Of a stretch of 64,000 bases of DNA, positions 21,977 to 34,019 are shown in pieces (position 1 is the stretch's first letter; every line of letters starts with the position of its first letter). This DNA comes from JAXLYE01 sp046351595. Lineage in GTDB: Bacteria > Myxococcota_A > Polyangia > Palsa-1104 > JAEUJZ01. The notes beneath the pieces were generated by a model that was not told the DNA's origin, made no database searches, and was given only the letters and a program-made list of their open reading frames with translations. The stretch spans positions 1,612,001 to 1,676,000 of the forward strand of contig JAXLYE010000001.1 in the NCBI GenBank assembly GCA_046351595.1. Reading direction: 5' to 3'. The position numbers and the translations under genes are program-made.

Positions 21977-24490
21977 CTACTCCGCGGCGCGCGTACCGCG
22001 CCGGTAACCGGACGGCATCCCCGTCGGCAGAGAAGCGGCCGTGCTCATGTTCGCGGCCGCGGCGGCGGGCTGCGTGACCGTGTGGGCGACCGGCAGCGAC
22101 ATCGGGGGCGCCATCGGGGGCGCCATCGGATGCGCCTGGCCCGAGGTCGGCGCCGCGGCGTGGGCCGGGGCGTGGGCCGGGCGCGCGCCGGACGGCACCG
22201 CCGCAGGCGGGCGCTGCGGCGCCGAGCGCGCAAAGAGGCTCGGCGGGCGCAGCCCGGAGCTGGCCAGCACCGTCGGGGGCGCAGGCGCGATCGGCAGGCT
22301 CTGGGTCGCCCGGGCGCCCGTAGCGGGCAGCGAGCGCGCGCCCGGCGGCGCCGCCGCGAGCAGCGGCCGCTCCGCCGTCGGCCGGAGCAGGCTGACCGGC
22401 CGCCCGCTCTCGTCGGTGAGCGTGACCCGCACCGGCCGCCCCTCGGGCAGATCGGTGAAGAAGCTGGTCTCGCCGCGGGCGTGGCGCAGGCCGCGCGCCG
22501 GCTTGCCGTCGATGAGCACGCGCAGCTTGGGCCGCGGCACCACGAACGTCGCGCCGGTCAGCGCCTGCTCGGCGCGCAGCGTGGCGCTGCCGTCGGGCTG
22601 CAGCCGCACCGTCACGCCGGTCAGCGAGCGCGCGTAGTCCCCGAGCTCGTGCAGCGTCGGCACCCACAGCGTCCCGCGCTGCACCCGGGCCTTGAGCGCC
22701 TGGAACAGCTCCTCGAGCTTGGGGTGCGGCAGCACCTCGCCGCTGCGCTTGCCGGGCACCATCAGGTTGCGCTTCTGGAACATGCTGCCCGGCGGGTGGA
22801 ACGCCTCGAGGTAGGTGTGGGCGATGTGCAGGCCGCGCTCGCGCTCGAGCTGGTCGAGGCTCTTCTTCTTGTACAGGGCGAAGAACCTGGCGCTCTCGAT
22901 GTAGGTCATCATCGACGAGAACAGCCACAGCCCGCTCGGCGTGCCGGCGGCCAGGCGCCCCGACGGCCACAGCACCGGCGCGTAGCGATCGCCGCGCCGC
23001 GGGTTCAAAAGGTTCAGGTTCGGCGACGGCGACACGTCGATGCCCGACCAGGCGTAGCCGTAGCCGTGCGCGAGCAAGAGATCGACGATCCCGTACGGCC
23101 CCTTCTGGTAGCCGCGGTTCACCAGCGCCTCGCAGTTGGTGTAGGGCTGGTGGTCGATCCAGGTGCGCGAGCGGAAGCGCGCGAAGAAGTCCAGCGCCTC
23201 GGTGGTGCGCTCGCGCCCGTCGGCCTGCGGCGTCGCCGAGTGCGGGCTGACCTCCCAGCCGACCTTGAACAGGCGCTGCGCCAGCTCCGCGACCTCGGGA
23301 TCGTCGAGCTGCGGCCGGCCGCCGCCCGTCGGATCCACCTGCGGCCGGTCGTAGCGCTGGCGGAAGGTGATCATCGAGCGGGACAGCGACGCGCGCGGCG
23401 CCGGCCGGGCGGCGTGCTCCGTCGACTCGGCGTGCTCGGAGCGGGCCGCGCTCACGAGCGCGCTCGAGCTGGTGCGGACCGGGCGCGTCGACACGAACGT
23501 CGTCTCGGGCTGCAGCGGCGCCGGCGCCGGCTCGCCGCTCGACAGCCACAGCGCCTTGGTGATCGGCAGCCCGGCACCGAGCAGCCCGCCCTTGCCCCAG
23601 CGCGGCGACGAGACGTCCGAGGTGCCGCCGGCCAGGGCGCGCAGCGTCGGCGCCGCCGTCTGATCCGCGTGATCGGTGATGACCAGGGCCGCGCTCCGCC
23701 CCTCGGGGAAGCGGGCCTTGTACAGCGGCACCGCGGCGCCGGCGTACAGCGTCACGTACCCCGACAGCGACTCGCCCTCCTGCAGGTGCCGCACCGGCAG
23801 CGAGGCGCGCTGGTTGGGCGAGCGCCAGTTGTTGGTGCAGTTCAAGAAGCGCGTGAACGGCCGCGCCTCCGTCGACAAGAGGTCGACCTGCAGCAGCAGC
23901 TTGCCGGGCTCGCGCGCCACCCGCAGGCCGTCCGCGTCGTCGTCGACGACCACGGTCCACGGCTCGCCGCCGGGCCCGGCCTGCACCGTCGCCCACTTCG
24001 GATCGAGCCCGGACAGCGCCGCGGCCTTGTCGAGCTTGCGCGGCCGCAGGTCGCGCCCCGCCACCTGCGCCGCGGTCCCGGCCACCACGAGCTCCAGCGA
24101 CAACAGGTTCAGCCACGTCGGCTGCGCCGCCTTGGCCTCGATGCGCACGCCGTACTGGCCCTCGGACTCGGCGCGGACGCGGACGACGATGCGCAGCTCG
24201 GCCGGCGGCGCGGTAAGCTCTGCCACCAGCTCGCCGCCCTCGCTGCGCCAGCCCGACAGGGGCAGGAAGCGGATCGCCGGCGCCGCGCTCGGCTCGCTGC
24301 CCGCGGTCGCCGCGATGCGGGCGCGCAGGCCGAGCTCGAGCTCGGGGCCGCCCTCGCGCGACAGCGCCACGGACTCGCCCTGGACGCGCACCGCGGCGGC
24401 GCGGGCCGAGCCGGCGGTCGGCCCGCTGCCGAGCCACACGAGCAGCGCGAGAGCTCCCGCCACCTGGTGCTGCCCGTACCGTCGCTGCAT
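21977..24490 (-). CDS. Large exported protein, possible polysaccharide-deacetylase-like fold
   Basis: An 837-residue protein starting at the ATG at 24490; an in-frame ATG at 24535 would put 15 polar residues before the signal peptide. The signal peptide has a hydrophobic VAGALALLVWLG core and cleavage near ARA. Residues 30-250 look like all-beta domains. Around 265-280 the sequence AALVITDHADQT resembles the first motif of a NodB-type deacetylase, and HQPYTNCEALVNRGYQ and WSGIDVSP follow in the 440-500 region, so a metal-dependent carbohydrate-active fold is possible but unproven. The last ~150 residues are Pro/Ala-rich and hold a MAPPMAPPM tandem. Its function is unknown. It has its own upstream TATAAT box. 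Confidence 0.6.
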   Translation of the reverse strand: MQRRYGQHQVAGALALLVWLGSGPTAGSARAAAVRVQGESVALSREGGPELELGLRARIAATAGSEPSAAPAIRFLPLSGWRSEGGELVAELTAPPAELRIVVRVRAESEGQYGVRIEAKAAQPTWLNLLSLELVVAGTAAQVAGRDLRPRKLDKAAALSGLDPKWATVQAGPGGEPWTVVVDDDADGLRVAREPGKLLLQVDLLSTEARPFTRFLNCTNNWRSPNQRASLPVRHLQEGESLSGYVTLYAGAAVPLYKARFPEGRSAALVITDHADQTAAPTLRALAGGTSDVSSPRWGKGGLLGAGLPITKALWLSSGEPAPAPLQPETTFVSTRPVRTSSSALVSAARSEHAESTEHAARPAPRASLSRSMITFRQRYDRPQVDPTGGGRPQLDDPEVAELAQRLFKVGWEVSPHSATPQADGRERTTEALDFFARFRSRTWIDHQPYTNCEALVNRGYQKGPYGIVDLLLAHGYGYAWSGIDVSPSPNLNLLNPRRGDRYAPVLWPSGRLAAGTPSGLWLFSSMMTYIESARFFALYKKKSLDQLERERGLHIAHTYLEAFHPPGSMFQKRNLMVPGKRSGEVLPHPKLEELFQALKARVQRGTLWVPTLHELGDYARSLTGVTVRLQPDGSATLRAEQALTGATFVVPRPKLRVLIDGKPARGLRHARGETSFFTDLPEGRPVRVTLTDESGRPVSLLRPTAERPLLAAAPPGARSLPATGARATQSLPIAPAPPTVLASSGLRPPSLFARSAPQRPPAAVPSGARPAHAPAHAAAPTSGQAHPMAPPMAPPMSLPVAHTVTQPAAAAANMSTAASLPTGMPSGYRRGTRAAE

Positions 24491-24884
24491 CGGCTCACGA
24501 TTATAAATGAATTCGCGCAGCGACCCTATTCTCAATAACGCCCGACTTTCGCATAGTTATTCGCCCGTAAAAGCCCAAAGCCTCGCAAAATTGCAATTTG
24601 TGGAGGCGCGCACAGGCCCGCAATCGGTCCCGCACCCGAGCCCACACCGAGCCCGTCGTCCCGTCGCTGAGCACGCCAAATGGCGGCCGCTCCGGACCGC
24701 TGGCGATCGGCCGATCGGCAGGGCGCTCGATCGAATTTTACTGCTGAGCTTTAGGAGGCTATCTGCGTGCGCGCAGCGGCCAAGAGATGGATATTGCTGC
24801 GGAATCCGGGCCGGGCCGGACCTAGTGTGACGGCGATTGTTATGGAGCGCGGATCTGCCCATTACGCGGCGGCCGCGGCCCCGG
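24491..24884. other. Intergenic region of lower GC content
   Basis: No supported gene. Bases 24500-24600 are clearly richer in A and T than the neighbourhood. A 101-codon open frame on the minus strand (24557-24862) has no ribosome site or recognisable product. Confidence 0.5.
24500..24505 (-). promoter_or_regulatory. Exact TATAAT -10 box close to the start of the 837-residue protein gene
   Basis: On the minus strand TATAAT reads from 24505 to 24500, nine bases before the ATG at 24490. Transcription from it would begin almost at the start codon and give a leaderless or nearly leaderless mRNA. No clear -35 box is present. Confidence 0.3.
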
Positions 24885-25589
24885 TCAGCGCGCCGGCGGC
24901 CCGGGCGGGCGCGGCCCGTAGCCCAGCCCCGGGCCCTGCGCCTTTTCCGGGTGCGTCGAGGCGAGCGACGGCCGCTCCTTGTGCTGCTCGAGGAAGCGCT
25001 CGAGGCTGCGGTGCTCCTCGACGGGGTAGCGGCGGCGGAAGCGCATCCAGTCGAGCGCGCAGGCGAGCGCGATGTCGACGAAGCTGAAGGCGCCGGGGTG
25101 CAGCGTCTCGCGCCCCGCCATCTTGTCGTCGAGCCAGGTCAGGCACGAGCGGATGCGCTGCTGCTGCCGCATGAGGTACGGCGCGCGCTCCGCCGGGACG
25201 CCGTCCATCTCGAGCAGGAACACGTTGATCGCCGAGTCCACCGCCGCGTCGATGCACAACAGCGTGTTCTCGTCGTCGAAGCGGTGCTCGGGGTGGAACA
25301 GCGTGACCTGCAGCGGCGCCTGCCCGACCGGCGCCGCGCCCGAGGCGTACAGCGAGCCCTGGCAGCCGCCGTAGCGCTCGTACAGGTACGTGGCGATCAG
25401 GCGCGAGTCGAGCAGCACCTGGCCGCCGTCGACCAGCGCCGGCACGCGCAGCATGGGGTTTATGCGCAGCACCGTCGCGTCGGGCACCGACCAGCTGTTC
25501 ATGTCGCGGTCGAACGGCAGCCCGAGCTCGGCGAGCAGCGCCCGCACCCTTCGGACGTACGGCGAGGTGTCGTGGCCATAGAGGATCAT
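24885..25589 (-). CDS. Glutathione S-transferase family protein
   Basis: A 234-residue soluble protein. The thioredoxin-like N-terminal domain (residues ~1-80) has MILYGHDTSPYVRRVRALLAELG, with a Ser/Tyr pair where the glutathione-activating residue lies. The cis-proline motif is in RVPALVDGGQVLLDSRLIATYLYERYG, and the glutathione gamma-glutamyl contact D-S is present. The helical C-terminal domain follows, with the N-capping FSFVDIALACALDW. These enzymes conjugate glutathione to electrophiles or act as isomerases; the substrate is not evident. The last ~20 residues are Gly/Pro-rich. It is monocistronic or paired with the small membrane protein gene 92 bases upstream. Confidence 0.9.
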   Translation of the reverse strand: MILYGHDTSPYVRRVRALLAELGLPFDRDMNSWSVPDATVLRINPMLRVPALVDGGQVLLDSRLIATYLYERYGGCQGSLYASGAAPVGQAPLQVTLFHPEHRFDDENTLLCIDAAVDSAINVFLLEMDGVPAERAPYLMRQQQRIRSCLTWLDDKMAGRETLHPGAFSFVDIALACALDWMRFRRRYPVEEHRSLERFLEQHKERPSLASTHPEKAQGPGLGYGPRPPGPPAR

Positions 25590-25681
25590 TCGGGGGCCTC
25601 CTCTAAAAAATGGGAGAGGGACTCAGGGGACGGGTCGGGACGGGGTCGGGGTCGGCGCGCGGGCGAGCTCCGAGGGCGGGC

Positions 25682-26176
25682 TCAGATCTCGTCGCACTCG
25701 CGCAGGAAGCGCTTCATCAGGCCGTCGATCATGAGGTCGCGCTCGCGGGCGTCCATGCGGTTCTGGCGGTAGCCGGTCTGCGCCTCCTCGAAGCTGACCT
25801 TGGTGCGCGCGATGAGCTCGCGGAAGCGCGAGGTCTTGCCGATGATCTCGCGCTGGTTCTTGATGAAGAACGCCACCAGCGACGCGATCGACACGCCGGT
25901 CAGGAGGATCCCCAGCGGGCCGCTGATCACGCGGACCAAGATCGCCTTGGCCGCGACGACGCCCAGCGTGCCGAGCGCCAGCGTCTTGAGCCCGTTGGTG
26001 CTGCCGATCGCGCCCTTGGCCATGGCGCCGGTCTGGCCCGAGGCGATCAAGAGGGCGATGAAGTTGGGGCGCTGCCAGCCGCGCGCCGCGTAGTCGCGGA
26101 GCGCCGCCTGCAGGAAGTCGTCGAAGGTGTCGTTCGCGGCCTTCGAAATGTCGGGGTTCGCAGTCGCTTGCGCCAT
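25682..26176 (-). CDS. Small membrane protein of unknown function
   Basis: An unrecognised 164-residue protein. The N-terminal 45 residues are polar and include a short amphipathic helix (DTFDDFLQAALRDYAARGW). Two hydrophobic segments lie at about 65-85 (LGTLGVVAAKAILVRVI) and 88-108 (GILLTGVSIASLVAFFI). The final ~55 residues are charged and probably form a helical hairpin or coiled coil. This suggests an inner-membrane protein with both ends in the cytoplasm. It is on the minus strand, divergent from the gap operon and 92 bases upstream of the glutathione transferase gene. Confidence 0.6.
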   Translation of the reverse strand: MAQATANPDISKAANDTFDDFLQAALRDYAARGWQRPNFIALLIASGQTGAMAKGAIGSTNGLKTLALGTLGVVAAKAILVRVISGPLGILLTGVSIASLVAFFIKNQREIIGKTSRFRELIARTKVSFEEAQTGYRQNRMDARERDLMIDGLMKRFLRECDEI

Positions 26177-26340
26177 GCGAACAGCCTACTTGTTCACGTC
26201 CGCCAATTGAAGCCGCGACTGCAGCCGCGACCGCCGCTCGCCGTCGCCGGAAATTCGTGATGGGGCCGAACCAGCGGCGCCGCGGCCACCCTCTCCGGGC
26301 GCAGCCGTGTCCCCGTCCGCGGCCTGGGCAAAGCCTGGTA

Positions 26341-26370
26341 TTGACCCCCCGCGGGTCGGCTGACTATCTT
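26341..26370 (+). promoter_or_regulatory. Candidate sigma70-type promoter of the gap-pgk-tpiA-secG operon
   Basis: TTGACC (26341-26346) and TATCTT (26365-26370) are separated by 18 bases, about 115 bases upstream of the gap start, in the gap between divergent genes. It is the best promoter-like pair seen in the window. The rest of the 309-base gap (26177-26485) shows no gene. Confidence 0.45.
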
Positions 26371-26485
26371 TCGCCGCCCTCGGCGCAATCCAGTATCATC
26401 TTCGGCCAACCTTTTCGTTCCAGCGCCTGGCCACGCTTGGCCACCGCCTGGCTACCACCTGCCCAATCCCGGAGGAGGAGTCCCC

Positions 26486-27523
26486 ATGGCAGTCCGCATC
26501 GGCATCAACGGCTTCGGGCGCATCGGTCGCTGCGTGCTGCGGGCCTGGCGTAAAGACGCCGAGCGCGCAGGCTTCGAGTTCGTCGCGGTCAACGACCTCA
26601 CCGACCCGCCGACGCTGGCCCACCTGCTCAAGTACGACTCGGTGCACGGGCGCTTCGACGGCAGCGTCAGCCTCGACGGCAGCCACCTCGTGGTCGACGA
26701 CCAGCGCCTGCTCGTCACCGCCGAGAAGGACCCCGCCAAGCTCAAGTGGAAGGAGCACGGCGTCGACATCGTCCTGGAGTGCACCGGCGTCATCACCGAC
26801 GGGCCCAAGGCGCGCACGCACATCGACGCGGGCGGCGCCAAGAAGGTGCTGATCTCGGCGCCGGCCAAGGGCCCGGACGTGACGCTGGCCGTCGGCATCA
26901 ACCTCGACGCCTACGACCCGGCCAGACACCACGTGCTGTCCAACGCCTCGTGCACGACGAACTGCCTGGCGCCCGTCGCCAAGGTGCTGCTCGACAGCTT
27001 CGGCATCGTGCACGGCATGATGACGACGATCCACAGCTACACCAACGACCAGCGCATCCTCGACCTGCCGCACAAGGACCTGCGGCGGGCGCGCGCCGCG
27101 GCGCTGTCGATGATCCCGACGACGACCGGCGCGGCCAAGGCGCTGTCCGAGGTCATCCCCGCGCTCAAGGGCAAGCTCGACGGCTACGCCATGCGTGTGC
27201 CGACGCCCAACGTCTCGGTGGTCGACTTCACGGCGCGCCTCGAGAAGCCCTTCACCGTCGAGGCGGTGAACGAGGCGTACAGGCAGGCGGCCGCGGACCC
27301 GCGCTACATGGGCGTGCTCGCGGTCACCACCGAGCCGCTGGTGTCGACCGACCTCAACGGCGACACCCACTCGGCGACGGTCGACCTGCTGTCGACGCAG
27401 CAGGTCGGCGACATGGTCAAGGTCCTGGCCTGGTACGACAACGAGATGGGCTACGCGACGCGGCTGTACGAGCTCGCCAAGTTCGTCGCCCAAAAGGGCC
27501 TGGGCCAGGGCAGCGCGGCCTAG
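26486..27523 (+). CDS. gap: Glyceraldehyde-3-phosphate dehydrogenase
   Basis: A 345-residue glycolytic enzyme that oxidises and phosphorylates glyceraldehyde-3-phosphate with NAD(P). The Rossmann start is INGFGRIGR. The catalytic cysteine (Cys156) lies in SNASCTTNCLAPV and the partner histidine lies in the following TTIHSYTNDQ. The substrate-binding region holds DLRRARAAA, where Arg binds phosphate, and the C-terminal WYDNEMGY is intact. Length is normal. The ATG at 26486 has GGAGGAG seven bases upstream. It is the first gene of a gap-pgk-tpiA-secG cluster, a common bacterial order, and a promoter-like pair lies upstream. Confidence 0.97.
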   Translation: MAVRIGINGFGRIGRCVLRAWRKDAERAGFEFVAVNDLTDPPTLAHLLKYDSVHGRFDGSVSLDGSHLVVDDQRLLVTAEKDPAKLKWKEHGVDIVLECTGVITDGPKARTHIDAGGAKKVLISAPAKGPDVTLAVGINLDAYDPARHHVLSNASCTTNCLAPVAKVLLDSFGIVHGMMTTIHSYTNDQRILDLPHKDLRRARAAALSMIPTTTGAAKALSEVIPALKGKLDGYAMRVPTPNVSVVDFTARLEKPFTVEAVNEAYRQAAADPRYMGVLAVTTEPLVSTDLNGDTHSATVDLLSTQQVGDMVKVLAWYDNEMGYATRLYELAKFVAQKGLGQGSAA

Positions 27524-27571
27524 CCCGGCGCCCGCAGCAGGTTCCCCGAAAGCCACCACAGGAGCGAGAAG

Positions 27572-29555
<1,984 letters not shown>

Positions 29556-29559
<4 letters not shown>

Positions 29560-30314
29560 TCGTCCTCCTCTACATCATCCACGTCGTCGTCTGTCTGTTC
29601 CTGATGCTCGTCATCCTCTTGCAAGCCGGGAAGGGTGGCGGCATCGGCGGGGCGCTCGGCGGCGGGACTTCGCAGCAGGTGTTCGGCGGACGCGGCGCCA
29701 GCTCGTTCCTGGAGCGCGTCACCACCGCCACGGCCATCATCTTCATGCTGACCGCCACGACGCTGTCGTACATCAACAGCCAGTCCGAGTCGGCCAAGCT
29801 GAAGAAGATGGAGGTCACCAACAAGAAGAAGCGCGAGCAGCTGAAGGCGCGCCAGGCCGAGGACGACAAGCGCAAGGAGCTCGAGAAGAAGGCGGCCGAG
29901 CTCAAGGCCAAGGACACACCGCCGGTCCCGGTCTCGAGCGAGAGCACGCCGGCCCCGGGCGCGACCGGCGAGACGCCGCCGCCGGTGGCCCCCGAGGTCC
30001 CGGGCGCACCGGCTCCGGCCCCGGGCCTGCCGACGTCGCCGCCGAAGGTCGGTGAGCCGCCCGCACCGGGCGCTACACCGCCCGCCGCTCCGGCCGCCGG
30101 CACGGCTTCGACGACCGCGCCCGTGGCTCCGGCCAAGCCCGCCGCCGCTGGCACCGCGCCGACGACCACGACGCCGGCTCAGCCTGCGACGGCACCGGCC
30201 GCGGGCGCCAAGCCCGCTCCCGCTCCCGCTCCGACGACTACGACGCCGGCCCAGCCCGCCGCGGGCGCCAAGCCCGCTCCCGCTCCCGCTCCGGCCCAGC
30301 CCGCCCACCCCTAG
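29556..30314 (+). CDS. secG: Preprotein translocase subunit SecG with a long Pro/Ala-rich extension
   Basis: The first ~75 residues are a normal SecG: membrane helix 1 (LLYIIHVVVCLFLMLVILLQ), the cytoplasmic loop QAGKGGGIGGALGGG, FGGRGAS, then membrane helix 2 (TTATAIIFMLTATTLSYIN). SecG sits beside SecYE and helps SecA drive protein export. A typical SecG has 70-110 residues, whereas this one has 252. The extra part is a Lys/Glu-rich, probably coiled-coil stretch (~80-130) and ~115 residues of Pro/Ala/Thr tandem repeats (such as AGAKPAPAPAP). It shares an ATGA with tpiA, and dapF starts 37 bases later. Confidence 0.93.
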
Positions 30315-30351
30315 TCTCGCCGCCGCTCTTCGCGAGCGCGCCCCCGCCACC

Positions 30352-31350
<999 letters not shown>

Positions 31351-31411
31351 GCCGCGCCGCGCCCGCCCGGCCCCGACCTGCCCGCGCTAGGATTCGCGCC
31401 AAGGAGCCCGC

Positions 31412-31987
31412 TTGAGCTACTACCACCACCCGACCGCGGTCATCGACGAGGGCGCCGACATCGGCGAGGGTACCAAGATCTGGCACTTCTGCCACGTCTC
31501 GTCGGGCGCGCGCATCGGCCGCGGCTGCGTGCTCGGGCAGAACGTCTACGTCGCCGCCACCGCGGTCCTCGGCGACGGCGTGCGTGTGCAGAACAACGTT
31601 TCGATTTACGATGGGGTCGTGCTGGAGGACCACGTCTTCGTCGGGCCGAGCGCGGTGTTCACCAACGTGTCGACGCCGCGCGCCGAGGTGCCGCGCCGCC
31701 ACGCCTACGAGCGCACGCGCGTCGGCCGCGGCGCCTCTATCGGCGCCAACTCGACGCTGGTCTGCGGCCACGACATCGGCCGCTACGCCCTCATCGGCGC
31801 CGGCGCGGTCGTGACCCGGCCGGTGGGCGACTACGAGCTGTGGCTCGGCGTGCCGGCCCGCAGGGTCGGCTGGGTGTGCCGCTGCGGCGAGCGCCTGCCC
31901 GAGGCGTCCGACACCGACGACGTCCTCCGCTGCGCCGGCTGCGGCGCCCCCTATCGGCTCGATGGAGAAACCCTATGCGCGCTGTGA
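31412..31987 (+). CDS. Left-handed beta-helix acyltransferase with C-terminal zinc ribbon
   Basis: A 191-residue protein with a TTG start (AAGGAG five bases upstream). Residues ~5-150 carry the hexapeptide repeats of the LpxA/WbpD superfamily ([IV]-G-x4 rungs such as IGEGTKIWHFCHV, IGRGCVLGQNVYV, VGRGASIGANSTLVCG). The WHFCHV and GHDIG segments match WbpD-like N-acetyltransferases acting on UDP-3-amino sugars. Unusually, the C-terminus adds four cysteines in two pairs (CRCG and CAGC) that should form a zinc ribbon. The product is probably cytosolic and acts in cell-surface glycan synthesis. The next gene overlaps by 13 bases. Confidence 0.85.
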   Translation: MSYYHHPTAVIDEGADIGEGTKIWHFCHVSSGARIGRGCVLGQNVYVAATAVLGDGVRVQNNVSIYDGVVLEDHVFVGPSAVFTNVSTPRAEVPRRHAYERTRVGRGASIGANSTLVCGHDIGRYALIGAGAVVTRPVGDYELWLGVPARRVGWVCRCGERLPEASDTDDVLRCAGCGAPYRLDGETLCAL

Positions 31988-32652
31988 TCCCTCTGTGCTT
32001 CGTCGTCGGGCTGGGCCTTGGCACCGGGCTGTCGGCCGCGGGCTGCGCGGGCCTGTCGGGCGGGTCCACGGCCACCGCGCTCAAGACCGAGCTCGAGCTC
32101 GCGCACGACGACGGTCAGCCGGCGGAGCGGCCGGTGCTGGGCACGCCCGAGTTCGAGTGGCTGCTGCGCTTCGACCCGAGCCTGCCGTCGTACCGGGCCA
32201 GCCGCCTGCGCCTCCTGGTCGCGCAGCCGGGCAAGCTGCGCCTGGCGCTGTACCGTCATGACGAGGCCACCGGGCGGCCAGGGCAGCAGGTGGCGCTGCT
32301 CGAGCGCAGCTACGACTTCTCGCTGACCTCGGGCGGCCGCGACGGCAAGTGGGTGCTCGAGCCGATCCCGCAGGCGCCGACGCTGAGCGGGCCTGTGTGG
32401 GTCGGCCTGTCGGTGCCGCAGGCCGAGGCCGGGGCGCGGCTGTGGGCCAGCCGCCGCGAGAGCGAGCACGCCTTCCAGCGTGACGCCGAGCCCGGCACCG
32501 CGCTGCAGTCGAGCCGCCTGCCGGTGACGCCGATGGTCCGCCTGCTCGTCGAGCCCCAGGCCGCCCCGGGCCCGTCCCCGAGCCCGGGCCCGTCCGCGAA
32601 GCCGCCGGCCGCCGCCGCGGGCAAGGGCACGCCCGCACCCGCCAGGCCGTAG
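31975..32652 (+). CDS. Putative lipoprotein of unknown function
   Basis: An unrecognised 225-residue protein. The signal peptide (MRAVIPLCFVVGLGLGTGL) ends in a lipobox, SAAGC at Cys24. The body (about 60-190) appears beta-rich with W, F and Y at intervals (EFEWLLRF, KWVLEPIPQAP, VWVGLSVP). The final ~40 residues are a Pro/Ala/Ser linker-like tail (PGPSPSPGPSAK). The ATG at 31975 lies inside the end of the acyltransferase gene, indicating coupling. The stop abuts the stop of the convergent modC gene at 32653. Confidence 0.7.
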   Translation: MRAVIPLCFVVGLGLGTGLSAAGCAGLSGGSTATALKTELELAHDDGQPAERPVLGTPEFEWLLRFDPSLPSYRASRLRLLVAQPGKLRLALYRHDEATGRPGQQVALLERSYDFSLTSGGRDGKWVLEPIPQAPTLSGPVWVGLSVPQAEAGARLWASRRESEHAFQRDAEPGTALQSSRLPVTPMVRLLVEPQAAPGPSPSPGPSAKPPAAAAGKGTPAPARP

Positions 32653-33363
32653 TCAGCCGCGCTCGCCCCGGACCGAGACGGTGAGGTGGCCCTCGGCGTC
32701 GAGCTCCGGCACGAGCTCGAGCGCGGGGCGCGGCCAGAAGGCCTGCTCCTCGCGGCTGTGGGTGACGTACAGGACCGGGATGGCCAGCGCGCCCAGCACC
32801 GCGGCCAGCCGGTTGAGCAGCGCCTGCCGCTGCGGCAGATCGACCGCGGACAGCGGCTCGTCGAGCAAGAGCGCGCGCGGCGACGGCGCCAGGGCCCGCC
32901 CGAGCGCCACCCGCTGCCGCTGCCCGCCCGAGAGCTCACCCGGCCGCCGCCGCAAGAGCGGCCCGAGCTCGAGCAGCTCCGCGACCTCGGTGATGCGCGC
33001 GGCGCGCTCGCGGGCGGGCCGACGGAACAGCCCGTAGCCCAGGTTCGCCTCGACGGACAGGTGCGGGAACAGGGCCTGGCCCTGCTGGACGTAGCCGATG
33101 CGGCGCGCCTGCGGCGGCACGTCGCGGCGCGGCGCCTGCCCCGCCGCCCGCTCGAGCAGCGTCTCGTCACCGAGCAGGATGCGGCCCTCGTCGGGCAGGA
33201 GGTGGCCGGCGAGCACGTCGAGCGTCGTGCTCTTGCCGGCGCCCGAGGGCCCGAGCAGCACCGTCACGCCCGCGGGCACGGTGAGCGCGATGCGCAGCGT
33301 GAAGCGCGGCCCGCGCCGCACCACGGCCTCGGCGGTCAGCGACGGCGACGGCGATGCGGTCAC
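32653..33363 (-). CDS. modC: Molybdate-type ABC transporter ATP-binding protein
   Basis: A 236-residue ATPase. Walker A GPSGAGKST, Q-loop YVQQGQALFPHLSV, signature LSGGQRQRVALGRAL, Walker B ALLLDEPLSAVD and the switch THSREE are all intact. It is short compared with classical ModC (~350) because the C-terminal molybdate-binding MOP/TOBE region is missing. The start (33363) overlaps the modB stop by four bases. With ModB it should import molybdate or tungstate, but no periplasmic ModA gene is nearby. A related sulfate or iron role cannot be excluded. Confidence 0.85.
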   Translation of the reverse strand: MTASPSPSLTAEAVVRRGPRFTLRIALTVPAGVTVLLGPSGAGKSTTLDVLAGHLLPDEGRILLGDETLLERAAGQAPRRDVPPQARRIGYVQQGQALFPHLSVEANLGYGLFRRPARERAARITEVAELLELGPLLRRRPGELSGGQRQRVALGRALAPSPRALLLDEPLSAVDLPQRQALLNRLAAVLGALAIPVLYVTHSREEQAFWPRPALELVPELDAEGHLTVSVRGERG

Positions 33364-34019
33364 CGGGCGCGCTCCTCGAGCTTGTTGACGCTATAGAGCA
33401 CCGCCACCGAGATCGCGGACAGCGCCAGCACCAGGACCCGCGCGTCGTGCTCGCGCCCGGCCTGCACCGCGTCGTACAGCGCCAGCGCCGCGGTCTGGGT
33501 ATAGCCCGGGATGTCGCCGGCGATCATCAGCGTCACGCCGAAGTCGCCGAGCGCGCGCGCGAACGCGAGCAGGGTCGCGGCCACCAGCTGCCGCCGGCAC
33601 AGCGGCAGCGCCACCGTCAGGAGCGCCCGCAGCTCGCCGGCGCCCAGCGACGCCGCCGCCCGCAGCAGCGCCGGGTCCACGTCCGCGAGCGCGGCCCGCG
33701 TCGACTTGGCGATCGAGGGCAGCGCGTGCGTCATCGCCGCGATCACCGCGGCCAGCGGCGTGAAGGTCAGCGGCCCGCCGAACACCGCCTCGAACACCTG
33801 CCCGAGCGCGCTGTGCCGCCCCAGCACCACCAGCAGGTAGTAGCCGAGCACCGTCGGCGGCAGCACCAGCGGCAGCGCCAGCAGCGCGTCGAGGAGCTCG
33901 CGCCCGACGAAGCGCCGCCGCCCCAAGAGGGCCGCCAGCGCGACCCCGAAGAGCAGCGACAGCGCCGTCGCCACCGTCGCCACCCCGAGAGAGAGCGTGA
34001 GCGGATGCAGGTTGTGCAT
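33360..34019 (-). CDS. modB: Molybdate-type ABC transporter permease
   Basis: A 219-residue inner-membrane permease with about five helices. It matches ModB: PLTLSLGVATVATALSLLFG at the start, LLALPLVLPPTVLGYYLLV in the middle, and the cytoplasmic EAA-type loop GAGELRALLTVALPLCRRQLVAA that contacts the ATPase. The later AFARALGDFGVTLMIAG is characteristic of ModB. It overlaps modC. Upstream (34020-34128) is a tandem ATGGAGCG-like repeat (ATGGAGCGATGG), not a gene. Neither modA nor a regulator is seen. Confidence 0.88.
   Translation of the reverse strand: MHNLHPLTLSLGVATVATALSLLFGVALAALLGRRRFVGRELLDALLALPLVLPPTVLGYYLLVVLGRHSALGQVFEAVFGGPLTFTPLAAVIAAMTHALPSIAKSTRAALADVDPALLRAAASLGAGELRALLTVALPLCRRQLVAATLLAFARALGDFGVTLMIAGDIPGYTQTAALALYDAVQAGREHDARVLVLALSAISVAVLYSVNKLEERAR

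Noticed and set aside
24557..24862. 101-codon minus-strand frame in the low-GC gap
   Set aside because: No ribosome site, no domain, and amino-acid composition unlike neighbours; could be chance in a region with fewer stops.
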